Positions 8,773 through 15,795 of a stretch of DNA of 22,971 nt are shown in pieces; position 1 is the first letter of the stretch; each line of letters begins with the position of its first letter. The DNA is taken from the NCBI GenBank assembly GCA_947096075.1, contig CAMUQE010000012.1, positions 1 to 22,971 of the forward strand, given 5' to 3'. The position numbers and the translations under genes were made by a program. The notes below the pieces were generated by a model that ran no database searches, was not told the DNA's origin, and saw nothing but the letters and a program-made list of their open reading frames with translations. Source of the DNA: Veillonella parvula (GTDB lineage Bacteria > Bacillota > Negativicutes > Veillonellales > Veillonellaceae).

Positions 8773-9705
8773 CTACAATTTTACTGCTACGCGCAATTTA
8801 GCGCTTCTAGCCCTCGGATTAACTTCAATCTCCCCTATACTTGGCTCTATAGCCTTATTTTTTGTCTTTACGACTGCCTTGTGATTACAAACACACATAG
8901 GCAATTGTGGAGGACATATACATGCGGTACTTAACTCTTTAAAAGTTTGCTTTGTAATTCGATCTTCCAAGGAGTGAAATGTAATAACTCCAATCTTTCC
9001 CTTTGGTTTTAACATCGATATAGCATCTACAAAACTATCATGCAAAATTGCTAATTCTCTATTTACTTCAATACGTATAGCTTGAAACGTCCGTTTTGCC
9101 GGATGAGGTCCATCTTGTCGCGCCTTTGCAGGTATTGCATTCTTAATAATTCTAACTAACTCACCAGTAGTAGTAATTCTTTTTTCTTGGCGTGCTTCAA
9201 CAATAAACTCAACAATCCGTTTAGCCCATCGTTCTTCCCCATAGTCGCGGATAATTTGCAGTAATTGTTCACTGTCATATTCATTAATAATTTCCTCTGC
9301 CGTGAGAGGTGCATCTTTATCCATACGCATATCAAGAGGTCCATCATTCATATATGAAAAACCTCGTTCAGGGGTATCTAGTTGATAGCTTGATACGCCA
9401 AGATCAAATATAAAACCATCTACTTCATAGATGCCCGCATTTCGGAGGGCTTCTTTTAAGTTAGAAAAGTTTGTAGGTATTGTTAACACCTGACATTTCA
9501 AATCAGATAAACGCTGTCGAGCTACACTCAAAGCATCTTCATCTTGATCTAAACCTATAATCATGCCTTCTGGGTCTAGCATCTCGCCCACTGCGTGAGC
9601 ATGTCCTGCCCCACCAAGGGTACAGTCCACATAAATGCCTTTTGGATTAGTTACGACGGAGTCCACCGTTTCACGTAAGAGTACGCTAGTATGATTAAAT
9701 TCCAT
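8773..9705 (-). CDS. rsmH: 16S rRNA (cytosine1402-N4)-methyltransferase RsmH (MraW)
   Basis: Methylates N4 of C1402 in the 16S rRNA decoding centre, using S-adenosylmethionine. It opens with MEFNHTSVLLRETVD, followed by the SAM-binding loop VDCTLGGAGHA (residues 27-37), and has FDLGVSSYQLDTPERGFSYMNDGPLDMRMD and VITFHSLEDRITK, all MraW signatures. Length is about 310 residues, normal for the family. Two ATGs lie in tandem: the first (9708) sits only 2 nt from the AGGAGG site, the second (9705) 5 nt, so I prefer the second. The upstream mraZ stop codon overlaps the ribosome site (TAGGAGG). Confidence 0.96.
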   Translation of the reverse strand: MEFNHTSVLLRETVDSVVTNPKGIYVDCTLGGAGHAHAVGEMLDPEGMIIGLDQDEDALSVARQRLSDLKCQVLTIPTNFSNLKEALRNAGIYEVDGFIFDLGVSSYQLDTPERGFSYMNDGPLDMRMDKDAPLTAEEIINEYDSEQLLQIIRDYGEERWAKRIVEFIVEARQEKRITTTGELVRIIKNAIPAKARQDGPHPAKRTFQAIRIEVNRELAILHDSFVDAISMLKPKGKIGVITFHSLEDRITKQTFKELSTACICPPQLPMCVCNHKAVVKTKNKAIEPSIGEIEVNPRARSAKLRVAVKL

Positions 9706-9714
9706 CATAGCCTC

Positions 9715-10146
9715 CTATAACATAATCCCTTCAAGCCCTTCAACTAATTCTTCCATGCTTTCAGCCACTTGCTCATCATAGAAATCGTATTTTTCACGAC
9801 TCCAAATTTCAACGTGGTCCCCAGCACCTACAATAACAGCCTGTTTATCAAGGCTTGCATATTCACGTAGTGGTACAGGAATGAGGACACGACCTTGTTT
9901 ATCATATTCAAGTTCAGCAGCACTACCAAAAACAAAACGTTTTAAGGCACGCACGCTAGCTTTAGTGGAGGATTGTGATTGTAAAGCAGTAGAAATTTTT
10001 TTCCACGCCTCTTCGGTGTAAATAGCCAAGCAGTTATCTAAGCCTTTTGTAACGATACACAAATCGCCTAGTTGTTCACGTATTTTCGCAGGTATAATCA
10101 TCCGCCCTTTTGTATCAATAGTGTGATTATATTCGCCCATGAACAT
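9715..10146 (-). CDS. mraZ: Transcriptional regulator MraZ
   Basis: AbrB-like-fold DNA-binding regulator that opens the dcw operon in most bacteria and controls it. The 143 residues contain two tandem SpoVT/AbrB-like repeats, each with the family's D...GR motif: DTKGRMIIP (residues 11-19) and YDKQGRVLIP later. Start choice: the ATG at 10146 (MFMGEYNHTID) lies 8 nt after a strong AAGGCGG site; the GTG at 10155 would be inside that site. It precedes rsmH by 9 nt. GTGG-type repeats overlap its promoter and probably are its own operators (inference from the family). Confidence 0.95.
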   Translation of the reverse strand: MFMGEYNHTIDTKGRMIIPAKIREQLGDLCIVTKGLDNCLAIYTEEAWKKISTALQSQSSTKASVRALKRFVFGSAAELEYDKQGRVLIPVPLREYASLDKQAVIVGAGDHVEIWSREKYDFYDEQVAESMEELVEGLEGIML

Positions 10147-10154
10147 ACGTATCA

Positions 10155-10165
10155 CCGCCTTTCAC
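10155..10165 (-). promoter_or_regulatory. Strong ribosome binding site of mraZ
   Basis: On the minus strand AAGGCGGTGAT matches the 16S anti-Shine-Dalgarno complement (AAGGAGGTGAT) at 10 of 11 bases. It decides the start codon at 10146 over the GTG at 10155. Confidence 0.75.
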
Positions 10166-10175
10166 TATTTCTTAT

Positions 10176-10393
10176 CCACCACTATATGGTAAATTCTACC
10201 ACAATTCCCCACCTTTCACAATAAAAAATCCATTTTTATCCCACTTTTTTATATTTTTCTTGTTTAATCTTTATTTTTCTCCGCTTTTCTACAATACATA
10301 TGTTCGATTAAATATTTAAAACTAATCAATTTAAACCACTCTCCACCACAATGGTGAAATACCACTCCTCAGATGGATATAATCCCCACTTTT
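10176..10393 (-). promoter_or_regulatory. Putative MraZ-box array (GTGG repeats)
   Basis: On the minus strand the sequence upstream of mraZ has many GTGG or AAAGTGGG-like words, all in the same direction. The distal group includes AAAAGTGGGGAT (10393-10382), GAGTGGTA (10367-10360) and GTGGTGGAGAGTGG (10349-10336). The proximal group includes AAAAAAGTGGGA (10250-10239), AAAGGTGGGGA (10216-10206), TGTGGTAG (10203-10196) and AGTGGTGG (10183-10176). Copies at 10212, 10202 and 10182, and at 10349 and 10339, are spaced by multiples of 10 bp. Known MraZ sites are direct repeats of TGGG or AAAGTG type at about 10-bp spacing, so autoregulation is a reasonable inference. Confidence 0.55.
10193..10221 (-). 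promoter_or_regulatory. Predicted sigma-A promoter of the dcw operon
   Basis: Minus-strand -35 TTGTGA (10221-10216), a 17-bp spacer, and -10 TAGAAT (10198-10193). It predicts a start near 10186 and a leader of about 40 nt before mraZ. Two GTGG motifs (GTGGGG at 10212 and GTGG at 10202) lie within the spacer, a placement suited to repression. Called by eye from consensus match and position. Confidence 0.65.
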
Positions 10394-10459
10394 AGATGTA
10401 TTATGTTTAGCAACTCATAAAAGTTAAAGATATTTAGGACTATATTCAAAAAAGCACAA

Positions 10460-10500
10460 AAAACCTCATCAATGTACAACACATACATTGATGAGGTTTT
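10460..10500 (-). terminator. Intrinsic terminator of the thioredoxin operon
   Basis: Perfect 17-bp inverted repeat with arms 10460-10476 and 10484-10500 (core ACCTCATCAATGTA and its complement) around a 7-nt loop. On the minus strand a run of six T lies at 10463-10458, 30-70 nt past the trxA stop. On the plus strand four T follow, but no plus-strand gene is known here. Confidence 0.9.
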
Positions 10501-10529
10501 CCTCTATTTATATAGTTTTAATTATAGTA

Positions 10530-10850
10530 TTAGAATTTAGATTCGATAGCCGCTTGAAGATCGCCTTTAGGTAAGAAACCAATTTTACGGTCTACTACTT
10601 CACCATCTTTTAAGATAACGAATGTAGGCAATACTTCAACTTGTAAATTACGTGCTAATTCTGGTTCTTCATCAGCGTTTACTTTTACAAAGTTAGCTTT
10701 ACCTTCAAGCTCACCTGCAATTTCTTCAATGATTGGCATCATACGTACGCAATAACCGCACCATGGAGCCCAGAAGTCAACAACAGTAACACCACCTTGG
10801 TTTACTAAATCTTGATATTCAGCAGTTTTTAAGTCTTTTAATTCGCTCAT
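10530..10850 (-). CDS. trxA: Thioredoxin with CGYC active site
   Basis: Cytoplasmic dithiol-disulfide oxidoreductase of 106 residues, the normal single-domain length, without a signal peptide. The active site is WAPWCGYC with cysteines at 31 and 34; the buried aspartate (D25, VVDFWAPW) and the cis-proline (P75, VLPTF) are present. Canonical thioredoxins have CGPC. The CGYC dipeptide variant is otherwise familiar from the disulfide isomerase DsbC and tends to make the site more oxidising, so partner choice may differ; that is inference. It lies 9 nt after the CoA-binding protein gene, and that gene's stop overlaps its AGGAGG site (TAGGAGG), so they form one operon. Its terminator follows directly. 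Confidence 0.95.
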   Translation of the reverse strand: MSELKDLKTAEYQDLVNQGGVTVVDFWAPWCGYCVRMMPIIEEIAGELEGKANFVKVNADEEPELARNLQVEVLPTFVILKDGEVVDRKIGFLPKGDLQAAIESKF

Positions 10851-10859
10851 TGTACCCTC

Positions 10860-11234
10860 CTACGGTAATTGAACTAATACACAATCTTGAATGACATGCA
10901 GGTCTAAAGCATGTGCTTTTTCAACAACAGATGGTTTATCCGCCCCCGGTTGCAACCACACAATAGAAATGCCAAGTTCTTTGCATTCATCAAGTGCAGC
11001 TAATCCCGCTGCTTCTGGCACAACAAAATCTACCACAGCAGGCACAACAGGAAGTGCAGAAAGGCTAGAGTAACAGGTGTCTCCATCTATTTCTGCAATA
11101 TTAGGATTAACTGGATATACTTCATATCCGTGATCTTTAAGACATTTATAAATCTTATAACCAAACTTTTCGGTTTTATGGGTAGCTCCAATAACGGCCC
11201 ATACTTTTTGATCTAAAGCTTGTTGAATTGTCAT
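10860..11234 (-). CDS. CoA-binding domain protein (YccU type)
   Basis: Single-domain Rossmann-fold protein of 124 residues of the CoA_binding/YccU family, whose members bind CoA or related nucleotides and whose cellular role is unclear. The visible signatures are VWAVIGATHKTEKFGYKIYK (about residues 11-30) with the nucleotide loop, YPVNPN (40-45), DFVVPE (69-74), VWLQPGA (92-98) and the cysteine-containing close IQDCVLVQ. The ATG at 11234 follows AGAGGTGG by 5 nt. The longer start at 11243 is a GTG lying within that ribosome site and is rejected. It is the first gene of an operon with thioredoxin, which suggests a redox or CoA-thiol link, but no function can be assigned. Confidence 0.88.
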   Translation of the reverse strand: MTIQQALDQKVWAVIGATHKTEKFGYKIYKCLKDHGYEVYPVNPNIAEIDGDTCYSSLSALPVVPAVVDFVVPEAAGLAALDECKELGISIVWLQPGADKPSVVEKAHALDLHVIQDCVLVQLP

Positions 11235-11255
11235 TTCGACCACCTCTTATATACT

Positions 11256-11283
11256 ATTATAAATAAATATCGAATATTGTCAA
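11256..11283 (-). promoter_or_regulatory. Consensus promoter of the CoA-binding protein/thioredoxin operon
   Basis: Minus-strand -35 TTGACA (11283-11278) and -10 TATAAT (11261-11256), both exact consensus, with a 16-bp spacer. Predicted start near 11249, about 15 nt before the start codon. A TATCGAATAT motif (11268-11277) fills the spacer and a second copy, TATCGAATTA, lies at 11291-11300 just upstream. Confidence 0.85.
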
Positions 11284-11365
11284 TATATTATATCGAATTA
11301 TATAGTTAAATAATTATTCGCTTTTAGCAAGCATCCTATAACATAAAGCAATACCATTTTTTGCT

Positions 11366-12340
11366 CTATGCTTTGATTTCTATTTCAATTGCTTTCTGAC
11401 TAAGACTAGGTAAATTTAAATCAATCTCAATTAATTCAGCTAAACTGATTTCTCTACGACTTAATGTATGAGCTTCAACTAAGCCGCCAGCAATAGCTAG
11501 TTCACCTAAAATTCTATTAGGAGACCATTGATTTTCACGTAATTCACGAATAGTAATACTTTTTTGTCGTTTAGATAATCTATGCCCTTCAGAATCAATT
11601 AATAATGGAGCATGTCCATAAGAAGGTATTTGTATATTTTTAGATGTAAAACTAGATTGTAATGTTTTATATAAATATATTTGCTGCCCCGTAGTCTCTA
11701 GTAAATCGTCTCCACGAATGACCTCCGTTATCCCCATAGCAATATCATCCAGTACGACAGCTAAATTATAGGCATACATACCGTCACCACGACGCAATAC
11801 ATAATCATCTAATTCACCTTCCAAATGAATATGTTGAAAGCCTTGCCAGCGATCTACGAAATCTATATCACAGGAATTAACGGCTAAACGCAAAGATGGT
11901 TCCTTAGACGTCATAAACTCTTTTATCAATTTATCCTCTAGATGACGACAGTGTCCATCGTATCGATGAATTATTTCCCCAACGTGGGGCGCCGAAGCAA
12001 TAGACTGGAGCCTTGTACGATTACAAAAGCAAGGATAAATTAGTTTTTCTAATGCAAGATGTTCTAATATGTCTCTATAATATGTTTCTCGCTCACGTTG
12101 CCAATACGTTGATTCTGGTCCACCAACACGAGGTCCTTCATCCCATTCAAATCCTAGCCACTCTAAATCATCTAATAGCGCTTCCCCTAACTCACGTTTA
12201 GAGCGTTGGGTGTCTATATCCTCCATTCGCACAACATACTGCCCTTTTTGCTGCTTCGTAGAAACATAAGATAAGAGGGCTATCCACACATTGCCGAGAT
12301 GGATATATCCTGTGGGACTTGGAGCAAATCGACCTTTCAT
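11366..12340 (-). CDS. gluQ: Glutamyl-Q tRNA(Asp) synthetase GluQRS
   Basis: Attaches glutamate to the queuosine base at position 34 of tRNA-Asp. It is a truncated paralogue of glutamyl-tRNA synthetase: 324 residues, with only the catalytic and zinc domains and no anticodon-binding domain. Landmarks are RFAPSPTGYIHLGN with the HIGH-like motif (residues 14-17), MEDIDTQR (39-46), the zinc-binding pattern CFC (104-106), Tyr127 and Cys131 typical of GluQRS, and the KMSKS-like HRLSKRQKS (253-261). The start ATG follows AGGAGGG. It stands alone, 80 nt from the protease gene upstream. GluQRS is best known from Proteobacteria and is less common in Firmicutes, so transfer is possible. Confidence 0.88.
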   Translation of the reverse strand: MKGRFAPSPTGYIHLGNVWIALLSYVSTKQQKGQYVVRMEDIDTQRSKRELGEALLDDLEWLGFEWDEGPRVGGPESTYWQRERETYYRDILEHLALEKLIYPCFCNRTRLQSIASAPHVGEIIHRYDGHCRHLEDKLIKEFMTSKEPSLRLAVNSCDIDFVDRWQGFQHIHLEGELDDYVLRRGDGMYAYNLAVVLDDIAMGITEVIRGDDLLETTGQQIYLYKTLQSSFTSKNIQIPSYGHAPLLIDSEGHRLSKRQKSITIRELRENQWSPNRILGELAIAGGLVEAHTLSRREISLAELIEIDLNLPSLSQKAIEIEIKA

Positions 12341-12364
12341 GATGCCCTCCTACAGTAGAAAACA

Positions 12365-12402
12365 AGTGGCATATCCCGTAGAACTACACAGAATATGCCA
12401 CT
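12365..12402 (-). terminator. Probable terminator of the M16C protease gene
   Basis: A 10-bp perfect inverted repeat, AGTGGCATAT (12365-12374) and ATATGCCACT (12393-12402), with an 18-nt loop that contains a small GTA/TAC pair. It is followed on the minus strand by TGTTTTC. The large loop and short T run make it only moderately convincing; it also lies in the leader of gluQ. Confidence 0.55.
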
Positions 12403-12420
12403 ATACATGATATAAAACGA

Positions 12421-15330
12421 TTATCCTAGAGAAATAATGTTATCGAATACCTTACCAGCATCTTTAATTTTTTGTTCGTTTCCCATTGTACAAATATGAT
12501 TGTCCTTCAATACAGGTTCAACCACATCTGCTAAAGCAACGATATCCTCTGGTTTACAAGCGATAACTTGTTTACGAAACTCTACCTTATCCTCTAGTTT
12601 AGTACCGCTAAAATACATCCCCATCGCACGTGGACCACGCAATGCAGGAGTCATTGGTAAATCTAAAGAACTCATAGTACCGATAATATATTTACGCATC
12701 TCACGATCAGTCAATGTGAACTCACGAAGGTATTGAGGTAACTCTTTATATACATTTAATGTTTCTACCAAGTTTGGATCGCGATAGCTACAGAAAATCA
12801 TATTACCATCGTCGTAGAAGTTTGCAAAAGCCCCGTAAGCACCGCCTTGTACACGAATACGAATCCAAAGATATTCATAACGTAAAATCGTTTCCAATAC
12901 ACTCATTGGGCCTACGTGTTTATACCCATGGTCTACAAAGTTACCACCTTGAGCTACGTATTGAACCTTACCAGCTGTAACGATACCATCATTACCAGAC
13001 AAACGTGTAATCTTTAGTGTATCATTACTTAACTCAGTAGTATCCCAAGTTTCAATCAATGGTTTCATAAGATTTTCAAAGGCTTCTAATTCGCCTTCTT
13101 CACCAACGAACATGATATCCACATTGTTAGCACGGAAAATCTTACGAGCCACATCAGCTAATTTTTCTGGCAATAATGGTAATGCCGCAGGATTAGAAGC
13201 CAATTCGCTAATCTTTTGATAATAACCAAAGTTACCATTATCTCTGAATTTACCAACTGCAGACACTTGCGCCATAACACGTTGACTTACGATGGAATTA
13301 CCACGACGGAATGCTTCATTATCCCAAATAGCTTTGCTTTCTTGAACAAGTTCAGTCAAGCGTCTATCGTCACTATAATCTGCTTTTTGAACTACTTCAT
13401 TAATCAAACGACATAAGTCAGGTAATTTAGAATGCAAAGCTTTAGCTCGAACAATCATGAGAGGCGTAAATTCATCACGCTTACCATCTTTGCTAATAGC
13501 CGTAATATCTGAGCTTAAACCACCAAGATTCATATTGATATCTTTAGCCAATGCTTCGTAGCCACGTTCAGATGTGTTGATACGACCGATAATATCACTT
13601 AGAATATCGGCATAGAACAACTCATCTTCTGTAAGACAACTTAAATTAAAGTAAAGACCTACATAGTTGATGCCTTTTGTGAAAGTAGGTACAAAATGTA
13701 CTGTAGTGTTGCCAATTTTACTTTCACGACGCTCTACCTCTTCAATATTAGGATTTAAATCAGATAATTCAAGCAATGGAATCGACGCTAACGCTTCATC
13801 ACTATCTGGAGATTCTTGACGAAGTTTAAGTCGTTTTGTTTGCTCTACAATTGCTTCGATTTCTTCTGGAGACATCTTAGCTTTTACAGCAGTTAAATGC
13901 TCTTTAACCTCTGCATCCTTGCGCTCTTGAAGACCACGTTCAGGATAAATAGAAACAAGCACTTTATGATTGTTATTTAAGATAGATTGACGAATCAAAT
14001 CTTCAAAGTACGTACCAGATAAGCCTTTACGAATATTCACTAATGCTTCTTCGTAGTGTAATAGCTCCAGTGGATCATTGTCATATAGCCAATTATCCAT
14101 CATACGAATAACATAAGCTAAACCGATTGGGCGACCACCAAAGTCGCTTTCACGAAGAGCAAACTCAATACTATTTAAGGAAGCTTCTAATAATTCTTTA
14201 TCTAAACCGTTATCACAAAGTTCTTGTAAGGTAGACTCAACAATGCGTTGCAAGTCAGCTTGTTTATCGAGATTGGAACCAGTTGCTTGCACGGTCCACA
14301 TTGGTTGACGAATACTATCAAGATAATAACCACTTACATCAGAGCCGATACCTGCTTTCACCAAAGCCTGTTTAAGAGGAGCCGCAGGAGATGTTAACAA
14401 TGCATGTGTTAAGACCTCAAAAGCTAAACTATGCTCAGGTGTTACATCAGGCAAAACATAGGCAAAAGAATGTAAAGTACGGTTATCTGTAGGTTCTTCA
14501 GAACCTACGCTGTATGGATAGCTCACCACCTTACCTTCCGTAAATGGAGCTTGTAAGCCAACCTCTGTATTAACCTCAATAGCATCGAAATGACTTAAGT
14601 ACTCATCATTCAAGAATGCCAATTGCTCCTCAATATTCATATCACCATAAAGGAAAATATAACTATTGGACGGATGATAATGAACTCGATAGAACTCTTG
14701 GAACTCTTCATAAGTTAAGTCCGTAATATGGTCAGGATCTCCACCAGAATCAACACCATAAGTGGTATCTGGGAAAAGTTCACGCATCATTTGGCGTTCT
14801 AGAACGGAATCCGGAGAGGAATAAACCCCCTTCATCTCATTGAATACAACACCTTTATAGGTAAGTTCATCTTCCGCATTATCTAGTTCATAATGCCAAC
14901 CTTCTTGCATCACGATTTCTGCATCATCGCGAACGCGTGGATACAATACAGCATCAAGATATACGTCCATCAAATTGTGGAAGTCTTTATCGTTTTTGCT
15001 GGCTACAGGATACATCGTTTTATCAGGATATGTCATAGCGTTTAAGAACGTGTTTAAAGACCCCTTAACAAGCTCAACAAATGGCTCTTTCAAAGGAAAC
15101 TTACGAGAACCACATAAAACGGAATGTTCCATAATATGTGCTACACCAGTACTATTATGTGGTGTTGTTCTAAAAGCGATATTGAATACTTTATTAGAAT
15201 CTGGTGAATCAATATAAATTAAACGTGCACCAGACTTTTCGTGTTTCATTTCATAAGCGGTACCATTGATCTCATCAATGCGCTCAATGCGGTCAAGGCG
15301 AAAGCCAGAATAAACCTTATTTATTTCCAT
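12421..15330 (-). CDS. PreP-type M16C zinc metallopeptidase
   Basis: Large single-chain pitrilysin/insulinase-family oligopeptidase of the M16C (presequence protease) group, which in known members encloses and degrades unfolded peptides in a clamshell chamber. The 969 residues match the family's usual ~970. The inverted zinc motif HxxEH is at residues 65-69 (HIMEH: H65 and H69 bind zinc, E68 is catalytic). The third ligand is probably E165 in VVFNEMKGVYS, 96 residues later, as in PreP. NAMTYPDKTMYPVAS and the C-terminal YRDPNLVETL region are also typical. There is no obvious signal peptide, so it is probably cytoplasmic. It is a single-gene unit between terminators. Confidence 0.93.
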   Translation of the reverse strand: MEINKVYSGFRLDRIERIDEINGTAYEMKHEKSGARLIYIDSPDSNKVFNIAFRTTPHNSTGVAHIMEHSVLCGSRKFPLKEPFVELVKGSLNTFLNAMTYPDKTMYPVASKNDKDFHNLMDVYLDAVLYPRVRDDAEIVMQEGWHYELDNAEDELTYKGVVFNEMKGVYSSPDSVLERQMMRELFPDTTYGVDSGGDPDHITDLTYEEFQEFYRVHYHPSNSYIFLYGDMNIEEQLAFLNDEYLSHFDAIEVNTEVGLQAPFTEGKVVSYPYSVGSEEPTDNRTLHSFAYVLPDVTPEHSLAFEVLTHALLTSPAAPLKQALVKAGIGSDVSGYYLDSIRQPMWTVQATGSNLDKQADLQRIVESTLQELCDNGLDKELLEASLNSIEFALRESDFGGRPIGLAYVIRMMDNWLYDNDPLELLHYEEALVNIRKGLSGTYFEDLIRQSILNNNHKVLVSIYPERGLQERKDAEVKEHLTAVKAKMSPEEIEAIVEQTKRLKLRQESPDSDEALASIPLLELSDLNPNIEEVERRESKIGNTTVHFVPTFTKGINYVGLYFNLSCLTEDELFYADILSDIIGRINTSERGYEALAKDINMNLGGLSSDITAISKDGKRDEFTPLMIVRAKALHSKLPDLCRLINEVVQKADYSDDRRLTELVQESKAIWDNEAFRRGNSIVSQRVMAQVSAVGKFRDNGNFGYYQKISELASNPAALPLLPEKLADVARKIFRANNVDIMFVGEEGELEAFENLMKPLIETWDTTELSNDTLKITRLSGNDGIVTAGKVQYVAQGGNFVDHGYKHVGPMSVLETILRYEYLWIRIRVQGGAYGAFANFYDDGNMIFCSYRDPNLVETLNVYKELPQYLREFTLTDREMRKYIIGTMSSLDLPMTPALRGPRAMGMYFSGTKLEDKVEFRKQVIACKPEDIVALADVVEPVLKDNHICTMGNEQKIKDAGKVFDNIISLG

Positions 15331-15379
15331 GCTGTCCCTTCTTTCTATACTAATATAATTATTTCTCTCTGAATAATTT

Positions 15380-15388
15380 ATTATATCA
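15380..15388 (-). promoter_or_regulatory. Possible extended -10 promoter of the M16C protease gene
   Basis: Minus-strand TGATATAAT has an exact -10 hexamer (15385-15380) preceded by the TGN extension. No good -35 lies at 16-18 bp (TATATA-like sequence there). It is about 50 nt upstream of the start codon and downstream of the previous operon's terminator, so position supports it. Confidence 0.45.
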
Positions 15389-15436
15389 TATCGATGACTC
15401 TATATATAGATGTTAAGAATAATTATCGAATTACAA

Positions 15437-15466
15437 AACCCCATAGGCAAGTATACCCATGGGGTT
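15437..15466 (-). terminator. Terminator of the aspartate kinase operon
   Basis: Inverted repeat AACCCCAT (15437-15444) and ATGGGGTT (15459-15466) with a 14-nt loop in which a further GG/CC pairing is possible; on the minus strand it runs into TTTTGTAATT. It begins a few bases past the stop of the small unknown gene. Confidence 0.7.
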
Positions 15467-15470
15467 CATA

Positions 15471-15788
15471 TTATTTATTATGTTGCATCTGCCACTTTTG
15501 ATTGCGACGCAAGGTTAATAAGCCTTCTAACACGGCTTCAAATTGTATAAAGCTCAATGTATATGGTTGGTACATATCTGGTACAACCTTGTAAGTAATA
15601 GTAACCTCAGACTTATCGTAATCATAGAAGATACCATGTAAATTACTCATTGTTGTATAACCAGTTTGAGCTTGTTCCAATGTTGGAATAGGCTGATTTT
15701 TTAGATTTCCTAGTAGATCGCTAATGAAACCTTCCTTACGACCTTGGTCATTGAGCATTTCATCCATAAAACTACGTAGACTATCCAT
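15471..15788 (-). CDS. Conserved-looking small protein of unknown function
   Basis: I do not recognise this 105-residue protein. It is acidic at the N terminus and basic at the C terminus (LRRNQKWQMQHNK), has no cysteine, no signal peptide and no membrane segment, and looks like a mixed alpha/beta fold: predicted helix at about 1-28, strands around 50-68 (GIFYDYDKSEVTITYKVV), helix at about 78-96. It begins 7 nt after the aspartate kinase stop and ends at the shared terminator, so it is co-transcribed with that gene. The ribosome site is weak (GAGG about 11 nt away), suggesting coupled translation. Coding status is supported by spacing and codon use like its neighbours. Confidence 0.75.
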   Translation of the reverse strand: MDSLRSFMDEMLNDQGRKEGFISDLLGNLKNQPIPTLEQAQTGYTTMSNLHGIFYDYDKSEVTITYKVVPDMYQPYTLSFIQFEAVLEGLLTLRRNQKWQMQHNK

Positions 15789-15795
15789 GAATAAA

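Larger units (their letters stand above)
10147..10529. other. Intergenic region between thioredoxin and mraZ (383 nt)
   Basis: AT-rich and without a supportable gene. It holds, from the high end, the thioredoxin terminator (10460-10500), an AT-rich stretch with GTGG motifs (10333-10393), a T/A-rich segment around 10250-10330 with nothing recognisable, and then the mraZ promoter and ribosome site. Confidence 0.8.

Noticed and set aside
11275..11345. Terminator for gluQ in the 11235-11365 spacer
   Set aside because: Only a 5-bp AGCAA/TTGCT pairing with a poor tail could be found; too weak to call.
11366..12340. Truncated glutamyl-tRNA synthetase (gltX pseudogene)
   Set aside because: The frame is intact, the length fits GluQRS, and the zinc ligands C104, C106, Y127 and C131 match the GluQRS pattern rather than a broken GltX.
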